Of a stretch of 64,000 nt of DNA, positions 34,712 to 47,232 are shown one piece after another. Under the pieces are notes generated by a model. The model was not told the origin of the DNA, made no database searches, and was given only the letters and a program-made list of their open reading frames with translations. The number at the start of each line of letters is the position of its first letter. Position 1 is the stretch's first letter. A program made the translations under genes and the position numbers. Source of the stretch: Azoarcus sp. (GTDB lineage: Bacteria; Pseudomonadota; Gammaproteobacteria; Burkholderiales; Rhodocyclaceae); the NCBI GenBank assembly GCA_031274995.1, contig JAISPJ010000033.1, positions 18,810-82,809 of the forward strand, read 5' to 3'.

Positions 34712-36583
34712 TTACTGGCTGCTGCTTGCCTTTTCCTCGTTCACGGACGGAGCGGAGGGCGGTGAACCGCTCCAGGGCGCGACCTTGAAAAGAAGCAGCA
34801 TGCCCGGAATGCCAAGGAAAAAACAGAACCAGAAAAAATACAGCCATCCACCCATGCCTTCCACCAGCCATCCGGCGGTTGCGCTGATGAGGGTTCGCGG
34901 CAAGGCCATCAGGCTGGTAAAGAGCGCAAGTTGGGTGGCGGTGTAGGCAGGGTGGGTCGTGCGCGCCATGAAGGCGACAAAAGCGGCGCTTCCAAGCCCG
35001 ACCCCCAGGGCTTCAAAACCAATGACCAGTGCCAACGCAAAAAGCGCCCAAAAGTCCGTTTTGATTTGTCCCCTGATCCATTCAATCAGGCCATTCATGC
35101 CCATGGTGTACAGTTTGTCGGCGAAGGCTTCGCGGTAGCTTTCCGGCAAGCTCTGTCCGTCTGCGACGATATCGAACACTTTCCAGCCTTGTTCCGTTTT
35201 TTCCAGCAAAAAATTGACTGCAATGGTTTGTGCATCCCCCTGATGTATCACGGTACTGACTGTCGCCTCTTGGGCGTCGGGCGCGGTGGCCGACGGTTTT
35301 GTTTTGGCGGTCCAGTCGCAATGCCGGAAGATCGAACCGGCCCAGTCGCGCACGAGCAGGGCATGGAAGGCAGCGGTGAAATTCTTTCGCTGTTCCCTGG
35401 AAGCTTCTTTCCAACTGGCGCCCGCCGCCAGACCGGCCATACGGTCGAAATTGAAGTAACGCCGCAGCGAGTTATCAAGCAGCGTGTGCGCATTTTTCGC
35501 GTTGTCCGTCAAAATCGCCCGGTTGGCGCATACATTGGCAAATACATCGCTGGTGACGGCCTGCACGAACGCTTCGGGCGGTATTCCGGCGTGATCCCTG
35601 GGCGCGACGAACGGAGGCCCTGTCCAGGCCAAGGCAGCGAAGCCGAGGATGCTGATGAGCTGTACCACGCCGAACAGCCATAGGGCGCGGTTGATGCCCA
35701 GCCGGATCATCCAGAGGCCACCGAGAATCCCGCCGGCCACCGAAGCCCATAGCCCCGCGTTCTTGGCGACGATACCGATCTCGGTCATGCTGAAACCGAT
35801 GTCCAGATAAAACGGCGTGGCAAGCGCCGTGCACAGCGAGTCGCCCAGTTTGTACAAAAAGAGGAAAGCCAGCACCAGCAACGCCGACTTCACGCCGTGA
35901 CGGCTGAAGAATTCGCTGAAAGGCTCAACCACCGCGGCGCGCAAGGTACGCGGCGTTCCCTTCGCCACGGCAGGTTCCCTGATAAGCAGAGTCATGGCGA
36001 GGCCTGGAAGCATGAAGGCCGCAGTGATTGCAAATACCCATCCCCACGGTATTTTGTCGGCCAGAATGAGCGACAGGGAACCAGGAATCAGACCCGCGAT
36101 GCGATAGGCATTGACGTGAATGGCGTTGCCAAGCCCCAATTCTTCATCCGGCAGGATTTCCCGGCGAAAAGCATCGAGCGCGATGTCCTGCGTTGCCGAG
36201 AGAAAAGCGATCACGCTGGCCAGAATGAATGCCAGCCAAGGGAAACCCTGGCTGGATATGCTGGTCTGCCCCAGCCAGGCGATGGCGGCAAGCAGCCCGG
36301 TCTGTGTCACAAACATCCAACTGCGCCGGCGTCCCAGCCAAGACACGATGTTGTAACGGTCGAGCAACGGCGCCCACAGGAACTTCCAGGTAAAAGGGAA
36401 CTGCGCCAAGGTGAACACGCCGATTACTGTCAGCGGCACGTTTCCATTCTTCAACCATGCCGGTACCAGGTTGAGCAACAGGTAGAGCGGCAGGCCGGAA
36501 GAAAACCCGGTAAAGATGCAGATCAGCATCCGGCGATTGAAGATGGCACGTCGCCAATCAGGAGAGGAAGTCGTCTGGGGCAC
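34712..36583 (-). CDS. AmpG-type muropeptide MFS permease with an inserted MlaC-like domain
   Basis: 623 residues in one uninterrupted frame. Residues 15-322 and 509-602 form a 12-helix MFS permease of the AmpG type (start FTGFSSGLPLYLLLN, LWAPLLDRY, SATQDIALDAFRREIL), which imports GlcNAc-anhydromuropeptides. Between helix 9 and helix 10 is a soluble domain of about 170 residues (335-507) with the MlaC/Ttg2D pattern: EREQRKNF-like REQRKNFTAAFHALLVRDW, QGWKVFDIVADGQSLPESYREAF and the TMGMNGLIEWI end. MFS topology puts this loop in the periplasm, where MlaC works. Canonical AmpG has only a short loop here. Normal flanking helices argue against an assembly error. Confidence 0.85.
   Translation of the reverse strand: MPQTTSSPDWRRAIFNRRMLICIFTGFSSGLPLYLLLNLVPAWLKNGNVPLTVIGVFTLAQFPFTWKFLWAPLLDRYNIVSWLGRRRSWMFVTQTGLLAAIAWLGQTSISSQGFPWLAFILASVIAFLSATQDIALDAFRREILPDEELGLGNAIHVNAYRIAGLIPGSLSLILADKIPWGWVFAITAAFMLPGLAMTLLIREPAVAKGTPRTLRAAVVEPFSEFFSRHGVKSALLVLAFLFLYKLGDSLCTALATPFYLDIGFSMTEIGIVAKNAGLWASVAGGILGGLWMIRLGINRALWLFGVVQLISILGFAALAWTGPPFVAPRDHAGIPPEAFVQAVTSDVFANVCANRAILTDNAKNAHTLLDNSLRRYFNFDRMAGLAAGASWKEASREQRKNFTAAFHALLVRDWAGSIFRHCDWTAKTKPSATAPDAQEATVSTVIHQGDAQTIAVNFLLEKTEQGWKVFDIVADGQSLPESYREAFADKLYTMGMNGLIEWIRGQIKTDFWALFALALVIGFEALGVGLGSAAFVAFMARTTHPAYTATQLALFTSLMALPRTLISATAGWLVEGMGGWLYFFWFCFFLGIPGMLLLFKVAPWSGSPPSAPSVNEEKASSSQ
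35063..35581 (-). other. MlaC-like domain-encoding insert within the permease gene
   Basis: This stretch encodes residues 335-507. It has no helix of membrane length and carries the signature SLPESYREAF, similar to the SLVxNYRxxF of MlaC proteins, which bind phospholipid tails and ferry lipids between outer and inner membrane. No MlaA, MlaD, MlaE or MlaF gene is nearby. Codon use looks like that of the flanking permease parts. Confidence 0.75.
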
Positions 36584-36662
36584 GAGGGTCGTCCGGTAAA
36601 ATTTGTCGGATTATCCCAGATGAAACAGGGAAGGGGGAGGCGATTTCGCAGCGGAAACCGAC

Positions 36663-36671
36663 TGTGGATAA
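36663..36671 (-). promoter_or_regulatory. DnaA box upstream of dnaA
   Basis: TGTGGATAA is a perfect inverted TTATCCACA box, 183 bases before the dnaA start. A near match (TTATCCCAG) lies at 36611. A single strong box here fits DnaA autoregulation of dnaA. The rest of 36584-36853 is GC-rich and holds no gene. Confidence 0.6.
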
Positions 36672-36853
36672 GTTGGCGGTGGGCGGGAAAAGCGGGTAAA
36701 ATTCGGTGCAAGTTTGGCCGAAGCCGCGCTTCGGCACTTCAGATGTTTTCCCGGATCTGGCCGTAAGGCCGTGTGTTTGCCGCCCGGAGTCCCGGAGTGG
36801 CGCGTATTTGTATCTCTTTGAACGCCGTGCCCCAAACGCAAACCGTCCCCTCC

Positions 36854-38317
36854 ATGCAACAGGAATTCTGGCCCTACTGTTTGGCGCGCCTTGAACAGGA
36901 ATTGCCTGCGCAGCAGTTCAATACCTGGATCAAGCCGCTGCCTGTCGAATATGTCGACGATGGCGGCGGCGGCAGCCCCGGCCTGACGCTGATGGCTCCC
37001 AACCACTTTGTCCTGCAATGGGTGCGCGAGCGTTACCTGCGCCGGATCGGTGAACTGGGCGAGGAATTCTACGGCGTGCCCCTGCGGCTCGGCCTGCAAC
37101 TGTCCTCTGCGTCGGTCGCTCTTGTGGTGCCGGTTGCCTCTTCTTCCGCTGCGCCGCCTCCTGCCACGGATGGCGACACGGCAGCGGGCAAGAATCCTTC
37201 CCGGTCATCCGCTCCCGTCGCGCACAAGATACCGCCCGCGCCCGAAGACGCCGCCAAAACGGCACCGGGCGCGACGGGCATCGAACTCGCTTACGAAAAA
37301 ACCCGCCTCAATCCCGACTTCACCTTCGAGACCCTCGTTACTGGCCGCGCCAACGACCTGGCCCGTGCCGCCGCGATGCAGGTTGCCCAGAATCCCGGCA
37401 CTTCCTATAACCCGCTTTTCATTTATGGCGGCGTCGGCCTGGGCAAGACACACCTTGTGCACGCCATCGGCAATGCCGTGTTCCGGCTCAACCCGCGTGC
37501 GGTGGTGCGTTACGTGCATTCCGAGGATTTTGGCTCCGATGTTGTGCGCGCCTACCAGCAAAAGAGCTTCGATGCCCTCAAACGCTACTACCGCTCGCTC
37601 GACCTTCTTATCATCGACGACATCCAGTTCTTCCGTACCAAGGAACGGACGAAAGAAGAATTTTTCCATGCCTTCAATGCGCTGACCGAAGCGAAAAAGC
37701 AGATCATCATCACCTGCGACACCTATCCCAAGGATATACAAGGGCTTGAAGACCGTCTCATCTCGCGCTTCGACTGGGGGCTGACGGTTCAGATCGAGGC
37801 GCCCGAACTGGAAATGCGTGTCGCCATCCTGCAAAAGAAGGCCGAGGCGCTACAGGTCCAACTCGATGGCGATGTGGCTTTTCTGATTGCCAAGAACCTG
37901 CGCTCGAACGTGCGCGAACTCGAAGGCGCACTCAACAAGGTCGTGGCCTACGCGCGTTTCCACAAACGCAACATCTCGCTCGACCTCGCCCGCGAGGCGC
38001 TCAAGGACTTGCTCAATGCCTACAATCGCCAACTGTCGATTGAGCACATCCAGAAAACCGTCGCCGATTATTACAAGATCAAGACCAACGACATGCATTC
38101 CAGGAAACGCACCCGCCTCATCGCTCGTCCGCGCCAAGTGGCCATGTGGCTGGCCAAGGAACTGACCGCCATGTCCCTGCCGGCGATTGGCGAGGCGTTC
38201 GGCGGGCGCGACCACACCACGGTCCTGCACGCCTGCCGCACGGTGGTTGACCTGCGCCAGCGTGACCAGCAACTCAACCACGATGTTCATGTGCTCACTC
38301 AGGTTCTGCGGGGTTGA
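36854..38317 (+). CDS. dnaA: Chromosomal replication initiator protein DnaA
   Basis: 487 residues. Domain I (FWPYCLARLEQELPAQQFNTW cut) binds DnaB; a proline/alanine-rich linker (about 95-150) is domain II; the AAA+ domain has Walker A GGVGLGKTHL and Walker B LLIIDDIQFF; domain IV ends with the DNA-binding signature GGRDHTTVLHACR. The start at 36854 (MQQEFW) is the family N-terminus; no clear ribosome site is seen. First gene of dnaA-dnaN-gyrB. Confidence 0.97.
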   Translation: MQQEFWPYCLARLEQELPAQQFNTWIKPLPVEYVDDGGGGSPGLTLMAPNHFVLQWVRERYLRRIGELGEEFYGVPLRLGLQLSSASVALVVPVASSSAAPPPATDGDTAAGKNPSRSSAPVAHKIPPAPEDAAKTAPGATGIELAYEKTRLNPDFTFETLVTGRANDLARAAAMQVAQNPGTSYNPLFIYGGVGLGKTHLVHAIGNAVFRLNPRAVVRYVHSEDFGSDVVRAYQQKSFDALKRYYRSLDLLIIDDIQFFRTKERTKEEFFHAFNALTEAKKQIIITCDTYPKDIQGLEDRLISRFDWGLTVQIEAPELEMRVAILQKKAEALQVQLDGDVAFLIAKNLRSNVRELEGALNKVVAYARFHKRNISLDLAREALKDLLNAYNRQLSIEHIQKTVADYYKIKTNDMHSRKRTRLIARPRQVAMWLAKELTAMSLPAIGEAFGGRDHTTVLHACRTVVDLRQRDQQLNHDVHVLTQVLRG

Positions 38318-38377
38318 GCCATCTTGACCCCGATTTTTCTCTGCCCTTGTCCTCATTCAACTTGAATCGGATCGACC

Positions 38378-42101
<3,724 letters not shown>

Positions 42102-42128
42102 AACCTTCAAGGGCAACCACTGGCCGGA

Positions 42129-42485
42129 TCATTCCTGCTCCACTTCCCGGTTCGTCCGCCAGTTTTCCATGACTGCCTTGAACTGTTCCTCGTAGCCCAG
42201 TACGTCGGGATATACGCGGACGCGGGCGATCATGCCGAAGACAATTTGCATGTCGGCCACGATCACGGCGTCGATCGCCCACAGGTTGGTAATGTCGAAA
42301 TGGCCACAGTTCACGGAATCCCACCAGGACAGCAGAAAGTCCGCGACGATCATGCTTTGGTGGGTGCTGCCCTGGGACATGCTTCCACCGGGATCATTCG
42401 CGCAGGCGATCGCAATCAGCCGTTCAAGCGCCGCGATCTCTTCCGGCCGCATACTGGGGACTTCCGGCGTGATGATGGTTTCCAT
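42129..42485 (-). CDS. DUF7673-like small hypothetical protein
   Basis: 118 residues. The segment VADFLLSWWDSVNCGHFDITNLWAIDA and YPDVLGYEEQFKAVMENWR are recognised as a small conserved domain seen in betaproteobacteria, often on plasmids or accessory DNA. I believe it corresponds to DUF7673, but that is from memory. No membrane segment. GGAGAT six bases before the ATG at 42485 supports this start over the ORF-track GTG/ATG further up. Function unknown. Confidence 0.6.
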   Translation of the reverse strand: METIITPEVPSMRPEEIAALERLIAIACANDPGGSMSQGSTHQSMIVADFLLSWWDSVNCGHFDITNLWAIDAVIVADMQIVFGMIARVRVYPDVLGYEEQFKAVMENWRTNREVEQE

Positions 42486-42518
42486 GGTGTGATCTCCTTG
42501 TTTTATCAATCACCGTAA

Positions 42519-44018
42519 TCATTCGGCGCGCATTTGCGGGAACAGGATGACATCGCGGATCGCGGGGCTGTCGGTGAGCAACATCGCCAGACGGTCGATG
42601 CCGATGCCACAGCCGCCGGCGGGAGGCATGCCGATTTCGAGCGCGCGGATGTAGTCGGCGTCGTAGTACATCGCTTCTTCGTCGCCCGCATCCCTGGCCG
42701 TCGCTTGGGTACGGAAGCGGGCGGCCTGGTCTTCAGGGTCGTTGAGTTCGGAAAATCCGTTGGCAATTTCGCGACCGGCGATGAACAATTCGAAGCGTTC
42801 GGTGATCTCGGGGTTACCGCCGGAGGCGCGGGCCAGCGGCGAGACTTCGACCGGATAGTCGATGATAAAAGTGGGGTCCCACAATTCGGCTTCCGTCGAG
42901 GCTTCAAAAAGCTGGAGTTGCAGGCTGCCCAGGCCGCCGGGTTTGGCCTTTTCGCCGAAGTCCTGGATTTTCTGCGTGAGCCAGGCGGGATCGGCAAGCT
43001 GCGCTTCGGAAAAACCGGGATGGACTTTGCGGATCGCGCCCGTGATGGTGAGGCGGACGAAGGAGGCGGAGAAATCGAGCGTGCGCCCTTGGTAGACGAA
43101 AGTTTCAGCGCCGAGCGCCTCACGCGCGGACAGACGGATCAGTCCCTCTGTGAAGTCCATCAGCGTGCGGTAGTTCGCGTAGGCTTCGTAGAACTCCATC
43201 ATGGTGAACTCGGGGTTGTGCCGTGGCGATAAACCTTCGTTCCTGAAATTGCGGTTGATCTCGAAGACTTTCTCGAAACCGCCCACGACAAGCCGCTTGA
43301 GGTAAAGCTCGGGCGCGACGCGCAGGTAGAGCGCCATGTCGAGGGCGTTGTGATGGGTCACGAAGGGTTTGGCGGCGGCTCCGCCCGGAATGGGATGCAT
43401 CATGGGTGTTTCGACTTCGAGGAAGCCGTGGCCGCACATGTAATTGCGGATCGACTGCACCAACCGGCTGCGGGCAACGAAGGTGAAACGCGACTCTTCG
43501 CTCATGATGAGGTCGATATAGCGTTGCCGGTATCTGGATTCAGTGTCGGTGAGGCCGTGAAATTTGTCGGGCAGGGGACGCAGGCTCTTGGTGAGCAGGC
43601 GCAGCGTTTCGGCCTTGACGGTCAACTCGCCCGTCTTGGTCTTGAACAACGTGCCGACGCAGCCGACGATATCGCCAATGTCCCAGCGTTTGAAGTCGGC
43701 ATAGACTTCGTCGCCGAGCATGTCGCGCCCCACGTAAAGCTGGATTTTTCCGGACAAATCCTGAATGGTGACGAAGCTCGCCTTGCCCATGACGCGCTTG
43801 AGCATGATCCGCCCGGCAACCTTGACTTCGACCGGGATTGCTTCCAGCGCCCCGGTGTCTTTGTCCGCATACAACTCATCGAGCTTGCCGGCGGTGTTTT
43901 CGCGTGCAAAGTCGTTCGGAAACGCCCGCCCGGTGGTTCGCCATTGAGCCAGTTTCTCCCGGCGCTCGGCGATGATGTGATTTTCGTCAGGAGAGGCAGA
44001 GGCGTTGAGATCGGCCAT
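42519..44018 (-). CDS. lysS: Lysyl-tRNA synthetase, class II
   Basis: 499 residues. N-terminal OB fold ([20 protein letters not shown] cut), motif 1 [17 protein letters not shown], motif 2 [20 protein letters not shown], motif 3 [16 protein letters not shown] are all intact. Charges tRNA-Lys. The start at 44018 (MADLNAS) follows the usual N-terminus; the longer ORF-track form is improbable. Stop lies 33 bases before the small DUF gene start, same strand. Confidence 0.96.
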   Translation of the reverse strand: MADLNASASPDENHIIAERREKLAQWRTTGRAFPNDFARENTAGKLDELYADKDTGALEAIPVEVKVAGRIMLKRVMGKASFVTIQDLSGKIQLYVGRDMLGDEVYADFKRWDIGDIVGCVGTLFKTKTGELTVKAETLRLLTKSLRPLPDKFHGLTDTESRYRQRYIDLIMSEESRFTFVARSRLVQSIRNYMCGHGFLEVETPMMHPIPGGAAAKPFVTHHNALDMALYLRVAPELYLKRLVVGGFEKVFEINRNFRNEGLSPRHNPEFTMMEFYEAYANYRTLMDFTEGLIRLSAREALGAETFVYQGRTLDFSASFVRLTITGAIRKVHPGFSEAQLADPAWLTQKIQDFGEKAKPGGLGSLQLQLFEASTEAELWDPTFIIDYPVEVSPLARASGGNPEITERFELFIAGREIANGFSELNDPEDQAARFRTQATARDAGDEEAMYYDADYIRALEIGMPPAGGCGIGIDRLAMLLTDSPAIRDVILFPQMRAE

Positions 44019-44299
44019 GATTTGTCGCATGAAGAAAATCATGATTGTCGCAGGCATGAACGCCCGGAGCAAATCAGGCCGCGCAAAACCCGGCTTGACC
44101 ACCGGTCTCGTCGGCACGGATAAACCATGTTATCTTTATAAGCCCGTAGGTTGTATCTTGGGTTGTATCCTGTTCCTGTAATAGAGCATCGTCGGTGCGC
44201 TGGTTTTATGCCGTGTACGACGTACGGCAGAGCCTCAAAAGAAGGAAGGCCCGTATTTAAGTATTTACTTTATTTTTGCGCTATATATAGGGGATGAAA
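44019..44299 (+). other. AT-rich upstream region of the repeat ATPase gene
   Basis: 281 bases between divergent lysS and the ATPase. The last 50 bases are markedly AT-rich (TATTTAAGTATTTACTTTATT and CTATATATAGGGG), unlike the surrounding GC-rich DNA, suggesting acquired DNA or a strong promoter. TATATA at 44282-44287 could be a -10 box, but I find no matching -35. Confidence 0.4.
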
Positions 44300-46423
44300 A
44301 TGGGTATCGCGAATGCCTTTGGGTGGGTTGGGGGTGCGTTGGGGCGGCTCTTCGGTGTGAAGGTGGCGGCTGCCGCCCGTTCGCGAAAAACATCGTCCGG
44401 GTCGATGATCGAACCGGTTCTGCTGGATTTGCAAAATTGCATGGAGCAGCCGAGGCTGTTCCATGAGTTTCATTTCTCCGGAAGGGCGACGCGCTACGTC
44501 ATGAACGAGTCGCTGTGGCGCGATTTCGAGGTGTTTTATCGTGCGCCGCAGGCTTTGTCGTGGTGGTTGATTACCGGGAAGGCGGGGTCGGGCAAAAGCC
44601 GCGCGGCGCTCGAATTTTGCAGGGCGCTGGAAACGGGCAAGGCCGAGTTCCGCTTCCCGGCCGAATCCGCCGCCGAGCCTGTCGAGGTCAAACCGCTTTC
44701 GGGTGAGGATTTCTCAAACTGGAAAACCGGGTTCCTGGATCTTATGGGAACGCCTTTTTCAACCTGGAAAGACTGGAAACCCGAGCAGCACACTTTGCTG
44801 GTATTCGACCGGGCGACCAGGCACTACAACGATAGCTCCCGTTTCTGCACGGGATGGCAGAACGGCGAAGATGTTCGGCATCGTTTCAATGCCGCCGAAA
44901 TCATCAGGCTTCTCGCCGATAAGGCGAAACAGGGCGATTTCGGCCCGTTCCGTGTGCGCTTGCTGCTGCTGGAGCGGGAACACCGGCAGGAGGGCTGGGA
45001 TTGGTACAGGGATTTGTCCCTGGATCCGTCTTCACGTTTCAGGGAAGAGCCAACGCTGCTGCCGCCCATGACACCGGAAGGACTGTTTGGGATTGCGCAG
45101 GATGTATGGAAAAACGTCGGGTGGGAGGGTTCGGGCGCAGCCTGTACAACTTCTGATGCTTTCCTGGACAAACTGTGTTCTGTGGATAGTGACCGGAGAG
45201 CATTGTTCGCCATGCTGTTGGCCGCCGCGATGACTACGGACGCCGAAGCCGCGTTTACACGGCGTGATGTGCTGAAGCGGGCCCTTGATGGCGGATATGA
45301 ACGAATAATGCAACTCGCCGGAAAAGAAAGTGCCGCGCAAGCCGTGAGAATCCTGGTGCTCTCTACCCTGACGGGCGGCAGGCTGGGCGCTTGCGACTTG
45401 GACAAGGACCATGTCTTGTGGAATTCCGGCTTGGGACATGCGGCGAACGGTGAAGAGGGTATTTTCTATCCTTGGCCTGCCGAACCGGAACTGCTCGGGG
45501 AAGGCTTCATTCTGGATGATATGAAGCAAGACGGCATTCCTGAAGACGCACGCATCGGTGACGATGAGATGCGTGCCTTGATCGCCAAGGCGTGGGAGAC
45601 TTGTTCTCCCGAAATGGCGTATTTTTTTGAGTGTTGCGGGCAGGATTTTTCGTCCGACCCAACCTGGATCGAGACGCGGTTCCTGAACTGCCGCCTGGCC
45701 GATGTGGACACCCCGCTCTACATGCGAACCGCCGTGAATCTGGTTACCTGGTTCGGCAAGGGGCAGCTCGACGCGGCACGCAAGATTTACGAGCATATGA
45801 ACAGTGTCGGGAACGCGGGGATGTTTTGCCGCGAACGCGCCGAAGTATCGGCAAACCTGATTCGCATCTACTGCGAGGCAGGAATGTTCGATGAGGCTTC
45901 CCCGATATTTCTGGCCATGAATGTCTTGGGGGACTCGGAAGAGGTTCGGCGTTGCCGTGCCGCAGCCTCGGTTTACCTGATCGGGGAATTGTGCAAGGTA
46001 GGAGAACTTGTACGGGCAAGGGTGATGTTCGAGGGGGCGCTGGCCTTCGAGGAGGCCGGGGAGTACCAGATTCCGAAAACCTTGGCACTGATAAGCCTGA
46101 TAAACGGTTATGCCAAGGTGGGAGATTTTGGCGAGTCGCGCGAATTATTTGATAGCCTGGTGATTTACGGGGATTCGGAAGTGATGCGGGTGCAGCGCGC
46201 CAAAGCGTCCGTCAACATGATCGTCTGTTACAGCAAGGCAGGGCGTTTCAAAGATGCGCGCGCGGTCTTCGAGAGCATGGCCTCGCTCGGGGATGAGCCG
46301 AAAGTGCGCGCGGAATACATCAAGGCATCCAGGTTTCTGGGCTTTTTTGCCTCCGCTAAACAGACAGAGAGCGAAGAAGACGAGGAAAGAGAGGAGAAAC
46401 AGTCCGTGGTGGCGTCCGCCTGA
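44300..46423 (+). CDS. P-loop (STAND-like) ATPase with five 40-residue PPR/TPR-like repeats
   Basis: 707 residues. An N-terminal glycine-rich hydrophobic helix (MGIANAFGWVGGALGRLF) may touch a membrane. Walker A GKAGSGKS at 93-100, a Walker-B-like HTLLVFD at 164-170, then a helical middle region to about 470. Residues 479-677 are five tandem repeats of 39-40 residues of the form xNLIxxYxxAGxxxxAxxxFxxMxxLGDS, resembling PPR/TPR hairpins. The tail is acidic. The layout (leader, NTPase, superhelix of repeats) matches STAND-type sensors of defence or signalling, but no effector domain is recognisable. ATG 44300 is used because AGGGG lies six bases upstream. Confidence 0.7.
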   Translation: MGIANAFGWVGGALGRLFGVKVAAAARSRKTSSGSMIEPVLLDLQNCMEQPRLFHEFHFSGRATRYVMNESLWRDFEVFYRAPQALSWWLITGKAGSGKSRAALEFCRALETGKAEFRFPAESAAEPVEVKPLSGEDFSNWKTGFLDLMGTPFSTWKDWKPEQHTLLVFDRATRHYNDSSRFCTGWQNGEDVRHRFNAAEIIRLLADKAKQGDFGPFRVRLLLLEREHRQEGWDWYRDLSLDPSSRFREEPTLLPPMTPEGLFGIAQDVWKNVGWEGSGAACTTSDAFLDKLCSVDSDRRALFAMLLAAAMTTDAEAAFTRRDVLKRALDGGYERIMQLAGKESAAQAVRILVLSTLTGGRLGACDLDKDHVLWNSGLGHAANGEEGIFYPWPAEPELLGEGFILDDMKQDGIPEDARIGDDEMRALIAKAWETCSPEMAYFFECCGQDFSSDPTWIETRFLNCRLADVDTPLYMRTAVNLVTWFGKGQLDAARKIYEHMNSVGNAGMFCRERAEVSANLIRIYCEAGMFDEASPIFLAMNVLGDSEEVRRCRAAASVYLIGELCKVGELVRARVMFEGALAFEEAGEYQIPKTLALISLINGYAKVGDFGESRELFDSLVIYGDSEVMRVQRAKASVNMIVCYSKAGRFKDARAVFESMASLGDEPKVRAEYIKASRFLGFFASAKQTESEEDEEREEKQSVVASA
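45734..46330 (+). repeat. Five in-frame repeats of about 120 bp in the ATPase gene
   Basis: Encodes residues 479-517, 518-557, 558-597, 598-637 and 638-677. Repeats 2, 4 and 5 share (A/V)xxIxxYxxAGxFxxA...FxxM...GDS/E..VR...AxAS; repeats 1 and 3 are more diverged. Confidence 0.8.
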
Positions 46424-46464
46424 TGTTTTTCACAACACGTCCGTTCGTTTGGCATGCGCAGAAC

Positions 46465-46494
46465 GCCCACTTCGCCATGGATGGCGAAGTGGGC
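46465..46494. terminator. Perfect 14-bp hairpin after the ATPase gene
   Basis: GCCCACTTCGCCAT pairs exactly with ATGGCGAAGTGGGC with two central G bases. It ends about 40 bases after the ATPase stop. No T run follows, so it may be a bidirectional or Rho-linked element between this gene and the convergent dps. Confidence 0.5.
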
Positions 46495-46522
46495 GGGACA
46501 AGCGTTTATGGAGGCGAAGGCT

Positions 46523-46554
46523 CGTCTGAGCCTCCGGTCGTCTGAGCCTCCGGT
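46523..46554. repeat. Two tandem 16-bp repeats
   Basis: CGTCTGAGCCTCCGGT occurs twice in a row, just before the dps end. No function is apparent. Confidence 0.75.
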
Positions 46555-46604
46555 CTTCAGGCCGGGATGACTCAAAGCCACTGCCCCCTGTTGGCTCTGC
46601 CGGT

Positions 46605-47075
46605 TTATTTTTCGAGCAGGCTGCGTAGCATCCAGGCCGTTTTTTCGTGGACTTGCAGGCGTTGGGTCAGAAGATCACGCGTAGGTTCGTCGCCGGCTTT
46701 TTCGGTCAGGGACGCGATAGAGCGGGCTGTCTTGGCAACATCCTCATGGTTGCTCAGGAGTTGCTGGATCATGCCTTCTGCGTCGGACACTTTCTCCGGT
46801 TGCTGCAAGCTGGTGAGTTTTTCAAACTCTTTGAAAGAACCCGGCGCAGGGAACCCGAGGGCACGGATGCGCTCGGCAATGAGATCCACGGCTTCCGAGA
46901 GTTCGGTGTACTGCCCTTCGAACATTTGGTGCAGGGTATTGAACATTGGCCCCGTCACGTTCCAGTGGAAGTTGTGCGTGGTCAAGTACAGGGTGTAGCT
47001 GTCTGCGAGCAACCGCGACAGACCCTTGGCAATTTTGGCACGGTCTTCCTTGCTGATGCCGATGTCGATTTCCAT
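46605..47075 (-). CDS. dps: Dps DNA-binding ferritin-like protein
   Basis: 156 residues. Forms dodecamers that bind DNA and oxidise iron with H2O2. Ferroxidase residues occur in [16 protein letters not shown] and the [26 protein letters not shown] region. A strong AGGAGGAGG site precedes ATG 47075 (MEIDIGISK); the ORF-track start adds 36 residues upstream of that site. Lies downstream of oxyR on the same strand and is a plausible OxyR target. Confidence 0.93.
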   Translation of the reverse strand: MEIDIGISKEDRAKIAKGLSRLLADSYTLYLTTHNFHWNVTGPMFNTLHQMFEGQYTELSEAVDLIAERIRALGFPAPGSFKEFEKLTSLQQPEKVSDAEGMIQQLLSNHEDVAKTARSIASLTEKAGDEPTRDLLTQRLQVHEKTAWMLRSLLEK

Positions 47076-47232
47076 ACTTTCCTCCTCCTGTGTGTGGTTT
47101 CCATGTTTGGCAAGCCGAATGATCTGCCGTGATATTGCGGCGCCGCGCTTGTTATTCATGGAGTACAAAAAAGCGTCTACCACCCGGATAGCCGCAGGCT
47201 ATGTAACTCATGCAGATGACTCTACATTCATG

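Noticed and set aside
34712-36583. AmpG and MlaC as two separate genes joined by an error
   Set aside because: The frame is continuous, the insert sits in an inter-helix loop and AmpG resumes exactly with helix 10; an assembly artefact would not normally preserve frame and topology on both sides.
46523-46554. Tandem 16-bp repeat as an attachment site
   Set aside because: No integrase or tRNA is adjacent and the repeats are directly abutting; simple slippage duplication is more likely.
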